From contig NZ_BDBE01000056.1 of NCBI RefSeq assembly GCF_001612825.1, positions 1 through 36,644 on the forward strand: 36,644 nucleotides of DNA. The letters are read 5' to 3'. This DNA comes from Nocardia caishijiensis NBRC 108228. GTDB taxonomy: Bacteria > Actinomycetota > Actinomycetes > Mycobacteriales > Mycobacteriaceae. The notes under the pieces were generated by a model that saw only the letters and a program-made list of their open reading frames with translations, made no database searches and had not been told where the DNA came from. A program made the translations under genes and the position numbers. Shown here piece by piece: positions 14,963-22,563 of the stretch. Within the stretch, counting starts at the first letter, position 1, and each line of letters starts with the position of its first letter.

Positions 14963-15595
14963 ATGACGACGCAGCAGGGGCTACGGGCCAGGAAGAAACA
15001 GCAGACCAGGGAGCAGATCTCCCACCGCGCCACCGAGCTGTTCCTCGAGCGCGGATTCGACAAGGTGACGATCGCCGAGATCGCCGCGGCCGCCGACGTG
15101 GCGAAGATGACCGTCACCAACTATTTCCCCCGCAAGGAGGACCTCGCCCTCGATCTCGGCGCGGCCTATGTGCAACAGCTCGCCGCGATCGTGCGCGATC
15201 GTGCCCCCGGGCAGTCCGCGCTCGCCGCCCTGCGCGGTGCCTACCTCGCGGCCGTGGTCGACCAGGATCCCGTGATCGGCTTCAGCGGTGCCCCGTTCGC
15301 GAAGATGATCACCGACAGTCCGGCGCTCACCGCTCGGTTGCGGGAGTTCCACGACGAGCGGGAAGCGGCGCTGGCCCGTGCGCTCGCGGAGGAGACCGGC
15401 GCCGCGTCCGACGAGATCACGCCCCGGGTCGCCGCCGCACAGTTGGCCGGGGTGCACCGCGTGTTGTTCGAGGAGATTCTGCGCCGCACCCTCGCCGGGG
15501 AGTCGGGTGACGAGATCGCCACCGCCCTCGCCGATTACGCCGAAGTCGCCTTCGACGCGCTCGAACCTGGGCTCGCCGGTTACGCCGTGCGCTGA
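14963..15595 (+). CDS. TetR family transcriptional regulator
   Basis: The 210-residue protein has an N-terminal TetR helix-turn-helix, about residues 15-65: T-R-E-Q-I-S-H-R-A-T-E-L-F-L-E-R-G-F-D-K then V-T-I-A-E-I-A-A-A-A-D-V-A-K-M-T-V-T-N-Y-F-P-R-K-E-D. The rest is an all-helical ligand and dimer domain. The ATG at 14963 has no strong ribosome site. The gene lies between the sigma factor (divergent) and a drug exporter that begins 68 nt downstream on the same strand, a classic repressor-exporter pair. It probably represses the exporter and itself; the palindrome in the divergent promoter suggests it may also control the sigma gene. Confidence 0.9.
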   Translation: MTTQQGLRARKKQQTREQISHRATELFLERGFDKVTIAEIAAAADVAKMTVTNYFPRKEDLALDLGAAYVQQLAAIVRDRAPGQSALAALRGAYLAAVVDQDPVIGFSGAPFAKMITDSPALTARLREFHDEREAALARALAEETGAASDEITPRVAAAQLAGVHRVLFEEILRRTLAGESGDEIATALADYAEVAFDALEPGLAGYAVR

Positions 15596-15663
15596 GATAT
15601 CTCCTCTGATTGCTGCCGTGTCACTGGGCCGTCGCCGGGCACGGCAACGCCCATACTGGGGCC

Positions 15664-17703
15664 ATGCCGGATGGTGTTGCTGTAGACGAGCCCGTCGCGC
15701 CGATGAGCAAGACCAGGATCAATCTCGTCTTCGCCACGGTGGTGCTCGGCATGCTGATGGCCGCGCTCGACCAGACCATCGTGTCGGCCGCGCTGCCCTC
15801 GATCGTCGCCGATCTCGGCAGCGCGGGACACATGGCCTGGGTGGTCACCTCGTACCTGCTGGCCGAGGCCGTCGCGACGGTGCTCGCGGGCAAACTCGGT
15901 GACCTGTTCGGCCGCAAACTGCTGTTCCAGATCAGCGGGGTCATCTTCATCGCCGGGTCCGCACTGGCGGGCATGGCGGGCGGCATGATGATGCTGATCA
16001 TCGCGCGCGGCATCCAGGGGATCGGTGCGGGCGGGCTGATGGTCACCTCGATGGCCCTCATCGCCGACACGATTCCGCTGCGCGAACGCGGCAAGTACCA
16101 GGGCGCGCTCGGCGCGGTCTTCGGCATCACCACCGTCGTGGGGCCAACCCTCGGTGGCCTGTTCACCGACCACGCGAGCTGGCGCTGGTGCTTCTATGTG
16201 AACGTTCCGGTCGTCATCGTGATGCTGGTACTCGCCGCCCGCACACTGCCGAAGCTCGCCGCCCGCACGCGGCCGGTGATCGACTATCTCGGCATCGGCC
16301 TGGTGGCGGTCGGTGTCTCGGCGCTGATCCTCGGCCTGGAATTCGGTGGCAACGAATACTCGTGGGGTTCCTGGCAGATCATCGGTCTGTTCGTGCTCGC
16401 GGTGGTGCTGCTCGCCGCGTTCGTCGCCGTGGAGAACCGGGCGAAGGAGCCGATGCTGCCGATGCGGTTGTTCCGCAGCCGGGTGTTCACTGTCTCCTCG
16501 GTGCTCAGTTTCATCGTCGGTTTCGCCATGCTCGGCTCGATGACCTACCTGCCCGCGTATCTGCAATACGTCGACGGTGTGTCGGCGACGGTCTCGGGTG
16601 TGCGGACATTGCCGCTGGTCGCTGGCCTGTTCGTGACCTCGATCTTCTCCGGCCAGGTGGTCGGCAAGACCGGCCGCTACCGGTATTTCCCGATCGTCGG
16701 CATGGCCGTGCTCGCCGTCGGACTGGCCTTGATGTCGACGATGGACCGGCACACCAGCGTGTGGCTGGAATCGCTGTACATGCTGATTCTCGGTGCGGGC
16801 CTCGGCCTCGGCATGCAGGTGCTCACCATCGTCGTGCAGAACACCGTGCCCTACGCCGACCTCGGCACCGCGACCTCCGGTGTCACTTTCTTCCGCACCC
16901 TCGGCAGCGCGTTCGGCACCGCGGTCTTCGGGACGCTCTACAACAACGAGAGCAAGACCGCGCTGGCCGAGGCGATGCGCCAGGCGCCCGACATCCCACC
17001 GGAGGTGGTGGCGAATCCGAAGCTGCTGCGCGAGCTGCCCGTCGATCAGGCCGCACCGGTGATCGACGCCTACGCCCGCTCGATCGACCATGTCTTCGCC
17101 TGGGTGGTTCCCGTCGCGCTGCTCGGTTTCGTGGTGGCCTGGTTCCTGCCGCAGGTGCGGTTGCGCGACAGCGCGCGCCACGGTGCGGGCGATGTGGGGG
17201 AGGGGTTCTCGGTGCCGGATTCGCACGATCGGGTGGTGCAACTGGAACGGTCGGTCGCGGCGACCGTGCGCAAGGCGCGGGCGAAGGGCCCGATCATTGC
17301 CGAGCTCATCGCAGCGTCGGGCAGCTCGCTGAGCCCGGACACCGCGTGGGCGCTCGGCCAGGTGTACCTCTACGGCAGACAGGACCTGCCCGCCACCGTG
17401 TACAACATCGCCTACCGGCACCGCCTCCCGGTCGAGGTGCTCGCGCCGGTCTTCCGGCAGGCCTCCGACGCGGGGCTGCTGCATGCCGAGGCGGGCACCC
17501 TCACTCTCACCGATGCGGGTCACGCCGAGGTCGACACCTTGCGCGCCGGTTGGCGCCGCTGGCTGGGCGACCGGCTCGACGACTGGAACTGCGAAGACGC
17601 CACCGACCGCGCCCTACTCGACGAAGCACTGTCGAAGATCGCCGCGAAACTCCTCGACGAAGGCGCCGACAGCGATCAGGTCGCCAAGGTCCACACCGGC
17701 TGA
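15664..17703 (+). CDS. EmrB/QacA-type MFS drug exporter with C-terminal extra domain
   Basis: The 679-residue protein is a 14-helix proton-coupled multidrug exporter. L-D-Q-T-I-V-S-A-A-L-P at 35-45 carries the conserved Asp of helix 1, G-K-L-G-D-L-F-G-R-K at 76-85 is MFS motif A, and V-V-G-P-T-L-G-G-L-F is motif C. The last helix ends near residue 500. The remaining roughly 175 residues are soluble; A-P-V-F-R-Q-A-S-D-A-G-L-L-H then L-T-L-T-D-A-G-H-A-E-V resembles a winged-helix wing as in MarR proteins. Similar long exporters exist in mycobacteria. The ATG at 15664 lies 6 nt after CATACT, and M-S-K-T at 15703 is an alternative start. Substrate unknown. Confidence 0.88.
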   Translation: MPDGVAVDEPVAPMSKTRINLVFATVVLGMLMAALDQTIVSAALPSIVADLGSAGHMAWVVTSYLLAEAVATVLAGKLGDLFGRKLLFQISGVIFIAGSALAGMAGGMMMLIIARGIQGIGAGGLMVTSMALIADTIPLRERGKYQGALGAVFGITTVVGPTLGGLFTDHASWRWCFYVNVPVVIVMLVLAARTLPKLAARTRPVIDYLGIGLVAVGVSALILGLEFGGNEYSWGSWQIIGLFVLAVVLLAAFVAVENRAKEPMLPMRLFRSRVFTVSSVLSFIVGFAMLGSMTYLPAYLQYVDGVSATVSGVRTLPLVAGLFVTSIFSGQVVGKTGRYRYFPIVGMAVLAVGLALMSTMDRHTSVWLESLYMLILGAGLGLGMQVLTIVVQNTVPYADLGTATSGVTFFRTLGSAFGTAVFGTLYNNESKTALAEAMRQAPDIPPEVVANPKLLRELPVDQAAPVIDAYARSIDHVFAWVVPVALLGFVVAWFLPQVRLRDSARHGAGDVGEGFSVPDSHDRVVQLERSVAATVRKARAKGPIIAELIAASGSSLSPDTAWALGQVYLYGRQDLPATVYNIAYRHRLPVEVLAPVFRQASDAGLLHAEAGTLTLTDAGHAEVDTLRAGWRRWLGDRLDDWNCEDATDRALLDEALSKIAAKLLDEGADSDQVAKVHTG

Positions 17704-17827
17704 CGAGCCGTGCCGGAACGGCCGGATCGGACGCGTGAACTGCTCGCCGAAGACTATGGGCGCCGAACGTCGCTACCGCATCGACTGAGACGCACCGGTC
17801 CACAAGGAGTGGCAGCGGCCTGGGGGA

Positions 17828-18568
17828 TCAGGGGCGTGGGCGGCGGACCAGGGCTCGCGCGACCAATTCGAGTGTCACCGCGACCGCGCACGCCTCCGAC
17901 AGCATCAACCCGATCAGCACGAGCACCTGCACCGCACCGGCCTGCGCGGCGGACCCACTGGTGAGCAGCACACCGATGAACGCGCCGGGCAGGGTGACCA
18001 ACCCGACCGTTCGGGCCTGGTCGACACCCGGGATGAGCGCATCGGTCGCCGCGCCCGTGAGCACCATCTTGCGGGCCGGTCGGTCGGTGAATCCCAGGCT
18101 GAGGGCCGCCTCCACCTCACCCCAGCGCTGGCCGATGGCATCGAGCCCGCGCCGGGCCGCCAGCGAGGTGGAGGTCATGGTGCCGCCCAACAGGATGCCG
18201 CCGATCGACACCAGCGTGACGCCGTGGATCGGCACCGCGCCGCTGAGCAGGGTCACCGGCATCACCGCCGCGATCCCCGTCGCGACGGCCAACCCGAGCC
18301 AGATCCCGGAGCGGCCCGCCCGCGCCCGCCGGACGGCGGTGAACACCGCCGCGCCGAACATGACCAGCAGCACGAGCGCGGCCGACCACAGGTGCCGAAG
18401 CGCGGCCGCGAGGATCAGCGCGATCAGACCCAGTTGCAGCACCGCACGGAACGCGGCCTTCGGCACCACGAACGGCGAACCGATTCCGGTGAACTGGTAC
18501 ACCAGTGCCGCCGCGACCACCATGGCCACGCACAACACGATCAGCGCGACGCTCGGTTCCACCGTCAT
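17828..18568 (-). CDS. fetB: FetB-like (UPF0014) ABC permease
   Basis: The 246-residue protein has about seven hydrophobic segments and the UPF0014/FetB signature: G-G-T-M-T-S-T-S-L-A followed by E-V-E-A-A-L-S-L-G-F-T, then L-I-P-G-V-D-Q-A-R-T-V-G-L-V-T-L-P-G-A-F-I-G. FetB works with the ATPase FetA in E. coli as an iron exporter. No ATPase gene lies in this neighbourhood, so the partner must be encoded elsewhere. The ATG at 18568 is set by AAGGAG 8 nt upstream; a longer reading frame exists only because it overlaps the PAP2 gene in another frame. It follows the PAP2 gene by 35 nt. Confidence 0.85.
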   Translation of the reverse strand: MTVEPSVALIVLCVAMVVAAALVYQFTGIGSPFVVPKAAFRAVLQLGLIALILAAALRHLWSAALVLLVMFGAAVFTAVRRARAGRSGIWLGLAVATGIAAVMPVTLLSGAVPIHGVTLVSIGGILLGGTMTSTSLAARRGLDAIGQRWGEVEAALSLGFTDRPARKMVLTGAATDALIPGVDQARTVGLVTLPGAFIGVLLTSGSAAQAGAVQVLVLIGLMLSEACAVAVTLELVARALVRRPRP

Positions 18569-18603
18569 CAGCGAACTCCTTGCCAGCTTTCGGCGCGCTT
18601 CGG

Positions 18604-19290
18604 CTAGGGGCGGGTCGTGCCGCGTGCGTGCAGGCGGGTGAACAGGGTGACGCTCAGTGTCAGCCAGAGCAGACCGACGATCCAGCCCGCCAGCACATCG
18701 GTGATCCAGTGCACCCCGAGATACACCCGCGACAGCCCGACCGTGATCGGGAAGACCACTGCCACACCGATGGCGGTGCGGCGCACCCAGACTCGGCGCA
18801 GGCGCGGGACGAGCGCGATCGCCACCACCCCGACCACCGCCGCCGACCCGAGCGAATGTCCCGACGGATACGACAGACTCAGCTCGGTGACCAGCCGTGA
18901 GTCCATCGGCGGACGATGCCGGTCGACGATCCGTTTGATGCCCCACACCAACGCGCCCGCGCCGAGCGAGGTGACCCCGACCAGCGCGGCCACCGGCAGA
19001 TCGCGCCGGGCGAGCAACCAGATCACCGTGACGAGCGCCAGAATCGTCATCGCCACGGTACCGCCGAGGTCGGTGATCACCCGCGCCACGGTGGTCAGCG
19101 GTTCGCTGCGATGCGCGATCATCCAGTCGAGCACCCGCACATCCCACGGTGTGCCGTCCATATTGCCGACGACCACCCAGGTGAGCAGTCCGAAGAGGGC
19201 GAGGGCGGTGGCGATGAGCGCGGCCGCGAGCGGTATCCGGTGGCCGAGCCCGGACCAGGCGACCCGGGGGGAGTGGTAGTCGATGGGCAT
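18604..19290 (-). CDS. PAP2 family membrane phosphatase
   Basis: The 228-residue integral membrane protein has all three motifs of the PAP2/acid phosphatase superfamily: K-R-I-V-D-R-H-R-P, then Y-P-S-G-H-S, then S-R-V-Y-L-G-V-H-W-I-T-D-V. These form the phosphate-binding and catalytic site, with His in P-S-G-H and the last His as nucleophile. About six transmembrane segments surround them. Likely substrates are lipid phosphates such as phosphatidic acid, phosphatidylglycerol phosphate or undecaprenyl/decaprenyl pyrophosphate, on the outer face of the membrane; the sequence does not decide which. It starts at ATG 19290 and is followed by the fetB-like gene. Confidence 0.92.
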   Translation of the reverse strand: MPIDYHSPRVAWSGLGHRIPLAAALIATALALFGLLTWVVVGNMDGTPWDVRVLDWMIAHRSEPLTTVARVITDLGGTVAMTILALVTVIWLLARRDLPVAALVGVTSLGAGALVWGIKRIVDRHRPPMDSRLVTELSLSYPSGHSLGSAAVVGVVAIALVPRLRRVWVRRTAIGVAVVFPITVGLSRVYLGVHWITDVLAGWIVGLLWLTLSVTLFTRLHARGTTRP

Positions 19291-19315
19291 GACTACCAGA
19301 TTGCCAGCCGGACGC

Positions 19316-19540
19316 TCAGGCCTCGAAGACCACCGCGTTCCCGGCCACGTCGCGGGTGCCCGCCACCTTCTTGATCGCTTTCACGAGGTCGGCAACGCAC
19401 TCCCAGGTGCGCGGCGGGTCGGCTTCGATATTGCCGATGGTGTACCAGGCGTCGGTTCCCCGGTAGCGGACCAGGCCTTTACCGGTGTCGTCGAGCATGA
19501 CGTCGAGTTCGCCCGACACCGTCCCTTCCTCTTCGGTCAT
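19316..19540 (-). CDS. Small acidic protein, hypothetical
   Basis: The 74-residue product is not recognised. It is acidic (14 Asp/Glu against 8 Lys/Arg) and has no signal peptide or membrane helix. Predicted strands such as G-E-L-D-V-M-L-D-D and G-L-V-R-Y-R-G-T-D-A-W-Y-T-I-G precede a helix, W-E-C-V-A-D-L-V-K-A-I-K-K-V. The ATG at 19540 has no ribosome site; a GTG at 19519 (V-S-G-E-L) has GGAAGGGA upstream and may be the true start. It lies 35 nt after the secreted HNH nuclease gene on the same strand. It could be an unrelated small protein or a protective partner of the nuclease. Confidence 0.55.
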   Translation of the reverse strand: MTEEEGTVSGELDVMLDDTGKGLVRYRGTDAWYTIGNIEADPPRTWECVADLVKAIKKVAGTRDVAGNAVVFEA

Positions 19541-19575
19541 GACGGCGCATTCGGCGGTGATCTCGATGGGCTCGC

Positions 19576-20361
19576 TTATTTGAACTCTCCTCGGCGGGAG
19601 CAGTCGTCGACTGCGGTGCGCAACGCGGTGTGCTCGGCGGTATCAACGGTCAGTGCGTACTTTATCTTGACCTTCACGTAGTGCTCGATATAGGCACACC
19701 GGAAGTTGCCGGGCGGCAGGTAGTTCGCGGGGTCCTGGTCGCCCTTGGACCGGTTGGCCGACGGGTCGGCGGCGACCAGGTTCAACGCGTCGTTGGCGAT
19801 GCGGCGGCGGGTGTCCTCGTCGCGATCGGCGGCGCCGGAACGCCAGGCCTCGGCGAGGGCGACGATGTGTTCGGCGTCGACCTTGGACGGGTCGGTGATG
19901 AACTTGTAGGGCCCGAGCTGCCCGGTCTTCTTGTCGATGAAGCCGTAGCGGTCCTGCCAGCCCGCACCCGAGGGCACGGTCAGTTCGCAGGTTTTCGGGT
20001 CGAGGGTGACCTTGCCGGTGGCGTCGCGCAGCATCATCACGTCGCGGCTGGTGCACTTGGTGTACGTGGCGAGCTCACCGATGAAGCCGTGTTCGGGCTT
20101 GTTCGTGTCCCAGTGCGGGAACTTCTCCCGGGTGTAGCCCGTCATCGGTCCCTCCTTCGCGACGACGAGGGTGGCGACGAGATCCCCGATCTCCTTGCCC
20201 GACACTGTCGCCGCGCCCGCCGAACCGGGGCCGGGCGCGGTCGGATTCACCTTGTCCAGCAGCGAATTCGCGACCGTCACCACCAGCGCGACAACCATCG
20301 CGGCGGCCAGTGCGAGCACCGCGCGCCCGACCGGTGTGCCGCTGATCGAGGACCACTTCAT
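19576..20361 (-). CDS. Secreted or membrane-anchored HNH nuclease (DUF1524 type)
   Basis: The 261-residue protein has an N-terminal hydrophobic segment, residues 14-34 (signal peptide or anchor), then a Pro/Gly/Ala linker. The domain is of the HNH DUF1524 kind seen in many actinobacterial exported proteins. His165 in V-D-A-E-H-I-V, N190-D-A-L-N194-L-V-A-A and N203-R-S-K206-G form the expected His-Asn metal site. Four cysteines, near 103, 125, 222 and 254, could form disulfides outside the cell. The ATG at 20361 is preferred to the upstream one at 20469 because AGGTGG precedes it and the signal segment then lies at the proper distance. It probably degrades DNA outside the cytoplasm. Confidence 0.82.
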   Translation of the reverse strand: MKWSSISGTPVGRAVLALAAAMVVALVVTVANSLLDKVNPTAPGPGSAGAATVSGKEIGDLVATLVVAKEGPMTGYTREKFPHWDTNKPEHGFIGELATYTKCTSRDVMMLRDATGKVTLDPKTCELTVPSGAGWQDRYGFIDKKTGQLGPYKFITDPSKVDAEHIVALAEAWRSGAADRDEDTRRRIANDALNLVAADPSANRSKGDQDPANYLPPGNFRCAYIEHYVKVKIKYALTVDTAEHTALRTAVDDCSRRGEFK

Positions 20362-20510
20362 GCCCGTACCACCTGTGCCTTCGTCGAACTGCGAACCGGC
20401 ACAACCTACGGTGCGGATACCGGTACGTCGGTCATTGTCGCCTATGACATTCGGCACAGGCCAGGGCAAACGAATTGCGGCTCAATAGCGTTCGCCTATC
20501 ACATACCCGC
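20362..20510 (-). promoter_or_regulatory. Gap between phoU-like gene and HNH nuclease
   Basis: This 149-bp stretch separates two minus-strand genes and should hold the nuclease promoter. TAGGTT (20408-20403 on the minus strand) is a possible -10 element without a clear -35. TGTC (20436-20439) and GACA (20446-20449) form a short inverted repeat. I see no terminator hairpin for the upstream phoU-like gene. Confidence 0.25.
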
Positions 20511-21167
20511 TCAGTCGGGCAGCGAACCGGATTCGGTGGGAATTCCGGTGTCCAGGAAGCGGATCAGGCGGGCGATGCGGGCGGCGTGGTCGACGCAGCG
20601 CTGGAACTGGCTGCCGAGCAGAGCCAGATCGATGGCGGCGGCGGTGTCGACACCGGCTTCGGCTGCGGTGAGTATGGAGTTCAGCTGTTTGAACAGGTCC
20701 TCCATGGCGGCCGCGTCCGAACCGTCGTCCTCGACGAATCGGCCGGTGGCGACCGAATCACTCACCCGGGCAACACATTCAGCCGCCAGGCCGCCCATCG
20801 CCACCAGCGCCTGGATCACCGGGGCCGGTGCGACGGTGTCGGGGTGGGCGCGGTACACGTATTGACCCGCGGCTTCGGTACGCCGTCCGATGCGCGAGAG
20901 TTCACCGGCCACCTGGATGGCGGTGACGACATGACGCAGGTCGCGGGCGACGGGCGCCTGCAGGGCGAGCAGGGCCATGGTGCGTGACTCGCAGGCGGCG
21001 AACATCTGCTGTAGTCGCTCGTCGAGCGCGAAAACCTCGTAGGTGGCGGCCAAGTCGGCGCTCGCCAGCGCTTCGGTGATCCGTTCGGTCGCGTCGTGGG
21101 CGAGCCGCGACATGAGGGTGAGCTCGTTGGACAGCGCCAAGAGCTCGAGGGTGAACTGGGTCCGCAC
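20511..21167 (-). CDS. phoU: PhoU/PhoY-type phosphate signalling protein
   Basis: The 218-residue all-helical protein has the two-repeat PhoU fold. The start R-T-Q-F-T-L-E-L-L-A-L and the conserved first-repeat stretch A-L-Q-A-P-V-A-R-D-L-R-H-V-V-T-A-I-Q-V are typical. The second repeat holds D-L-A-L-L-G-S-Q-F-Q-R-C-V-D-H-A-A-R-I-A, where D-H-A-x-x-I is the usual metal motif. PhoU proteins restrain phosphate sensor kinases and adjust Pst transport. The GTG at 21167 starts the conserved sequence; the frame upstream is not conserved. No pst or phoR/phoB genes are nearby; instead it is divergent from a cation antiporter. Confidence 0.85.
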   Translation of the reverse strand: MRTQFTLELLALSNELTLMSRLAHDATERITEALASADLAATYEVFALDERLQQMFAACESRTMALLALQAPVARDLRHVVTAIQVAGELSRIGRRTEAAGQYVYRAHPDTVAPAPVIQALVAMGGLAAECVARVSDSVATGRFVEDDGSDAAAMEDLFKQLNSILTAAEAGVDTAAAIDLALLGSQFQRCVDHAARIARLIRFLDTGIPTESGSLPD

Positions 21168-21270
21168 GCGCTGAATTGTTCCCCATCGCAGCGCGACTGT
21201 GAATCCATCGGCGCATGTTCGCGGCCGCGCATCCGGCCCGCGGTGGCGCACACCTGGAACGATGGAGGTC

Positions 21271-22365
21271 ATGATCGCCACATTGACGACCAGATGGACC
21301 CTCTTCGTACCGATTCTCGCCGCTCTCGTACTCGCTGCCACCTGGGGGCGCGACATACCGGGCGTAGTGGTGGCGGTGGTGAGCGCCGTGCTGGTCGGGG
21401 CGGTGCTCTCGGCGGTCTATCACGCCGAGGTGGTGGCTCATCGGGTCGGTGAACCGTACGGCGCGCTGATCCTGGCGGTTGCGGTCACGGTGATCGAGGT
21501 GGCCCTGATCGTCACGATGATGATCTCCGGTGGCGACAAGGCGGCCTCGCTGGCGCGCGACACCGTCTTCGCGGCGGTGATGATCACCTGCAACGGCATC
21601 TTCGGTCTCGTGCTGCTGGTCGGTGCCCTGCGGCGCCGGATCGCGGTGTTCAACCCGGAGGGCACGGGTGCCGCGCTGGCCACGGTCGCGACCCTGGCCA
21701 CCCTGAGTCTGGTGCTGCCGACGTTCACCACCAGCAAGCCCGGTCCGGAGTTCTCGCCCGCGCAGCTCGCGTTCGCCGCGGTCGCCTCGTTGGCGCTCTA
21801 CGGGTTGTTCGTGATGGTGCAGACCGTGCGGCACCCTGACGACTTTCTCCCGGTGGAGGCCAGCGGCGCCATCGATGAGGACGAAGAGGTGCACGGCGAC
21901 GAACCGACGAATCGGGCCGCCCTGATCAGCCTCGGCCTGCTCGTGCTCGCCCTGATGTGCGTGGTCGGCCTGGCGAAGGTGGTTTCGCCCGCGTTGGAGG
22001 CGGGCATCGCGTCGGCCGGGTTGCCGCAGGCCGCGGTCGGTGTGGTGATCGCGATGCTCGTGCTGCTGCCCGAGACGTTGGCTGCGGTCAACTCCGCGCG
22101 CCGCAACCAGGTGCAGATCGGGCTGAACCTGGCGCTTGGTTCGGCGATGGCCAGCATCGGGCTCACGATCCCGGTGATCGCGATCGCCACGATCTGGCTC
22201 AGCGGACCGCTGGTTCTCGGCCTCGGTGCGACGCAGATGGTGTTGCTCGCGCTGACCGTCGTGGTCGGCACGCTGACCGTTGTGCCAGGTCGGGCCACCT
22301 TGTTGCAGGGCGGTGTGCACCTGGCGTTGTTCGCGGCCTTCGTGTTCCTCGCCGCGAGCCCGTAG
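21271..22365 (+). CDS. chaA: ChaA-type calcium (sodium)/proton antiporter
   Basis: The 364-residue membrane protein belongs to the calcium/cation antiporter superfamily, ChaA branch, with about eleven hydrophobic segments. The first alpha-repeat is G-E-P-Y-G-A-L-I-L-A-V-A-V-T-V-I-E-V-A-L-I-V and the second L-L-P-E-T-L-A-A-V-N-S-A-R-R-N then N-L-A-L-G-S-A-M-A-S-I-G-L-T-I-P. Each carries the glutamate used in ion binding. An acidic loop, E-A-S-G-A-I-D-E-D-E-E-V, joins the halves. It should export Ca2+ or Na+ in exchange for H+. The ATG at 21271 is set at M-I-A-T-L; an ATG at 21262 is nearly as good. It is divergent from the phoU-like gene, 103 bp apart. Confidence 0.85.
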   Translation: MIATLTTRWTLFVPILAALVLAATWGRDIPGVVVAVVSAVLVGAVLSAVYHAEVVAHRVGEPYGALILAVAVTVIEVALIVTMMISGGDKAASLARDTVFAAVMITCNGIFGLVLLVGALRRRIAVFNPEGTGAALATVATLATLSLVLPTFTTSKPGPEFSPAQLAFAAVASLALYGLFVMVQTVRHPDDFLPVEASGAIDEDEEVHGDEPTNRAALISLGLLVLALMCVVGLAKVVSPALEAGIASAGLPQAAVGVVIAMLVLLPETLAAVNSARRNQVQIGLNLALGSAMASIGLTIPVIAIATIWLSGPLVLGLGATQMVLLALTVVVGTLTVVPGRATLLQGGVHLALFAAFVFLAASP

Positions 22366-22380
22366 CTGGGGTGTTGCGGA

Positions 22381-22457
22381 TCACATGGGATGTGACGCTG
22401 TCATCGAAACGGCGGAAAAGCGACGAGGGTCACCCACCCGAAATTTTGTTGTGACGC
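22381..22457. promoter_or_regulatory. Cluster of palindromes and TGTGACGC repeats before the mce operon
   Basis: TCACAT-GGG-ATGTGA (22381-22395) is a perfect inverted repeat, overlapped by TGAC-GCT-GTCA (22393-22403). TGTGACGC occurs at 22391-22398 and again at 22450-22457. GGGT-C-ACCC lies at 22427-22435. The cluster sits between chaA and yrbE-A and overlaps the predicted mce promoter. It is probably a regulator binding region; the regulator is unknown. Confidence 0.45.
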
Positions 22458-22474
22458 AGAGTACCGGTTAGCTT
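22446..22474 (+). promoter_or_regulatory. Possible promoter of the mce operon
   Basis: TTGTTG (22446-22451) and TAGCTT (22469-22474) are 17 bp apart, about 90 bp before the yrbE-A start codon. The second TGTGACGC copy lies inside the spacer, so a bound protein would interfere with polymerase. Confidence 0.35.
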
Positions 22475-22563
22475 GCTGGAGTTGGCACCGACGCCGAAGC
22501 CAGAGAGTGCGGTATGAATTTCACCCTGCCCCGCGCTTCGCGAGCGGGCCGGAGGCATCGCTG

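Noticed and set aside
15580..17523. A 647-codon open frame on the minus strand opposite the MFS exporter
   Set aside because: Its translation is rich in His, Arg, Asp and Glu with no recognisable domain, the usual mirror of a GC-rich membrane-protein gene. The plus-strand product is clearly an MFS protein.
17704..17827. Possible small gene or terminator between the MFS and fetB-like genes
   Set aside because: A plus-strand frame from 17710 runs into the fetB-like gene on the other strand and has no family resemblance. No convincing hairpin is present.
22381..22395. TCACAT-GGG-ATGTGA as a CRP binding site
   Set aside because: The half-sites are in the opposite order to the CRP consensus (TGTGA-N6-TCACA), so I list it only as a palindrome.
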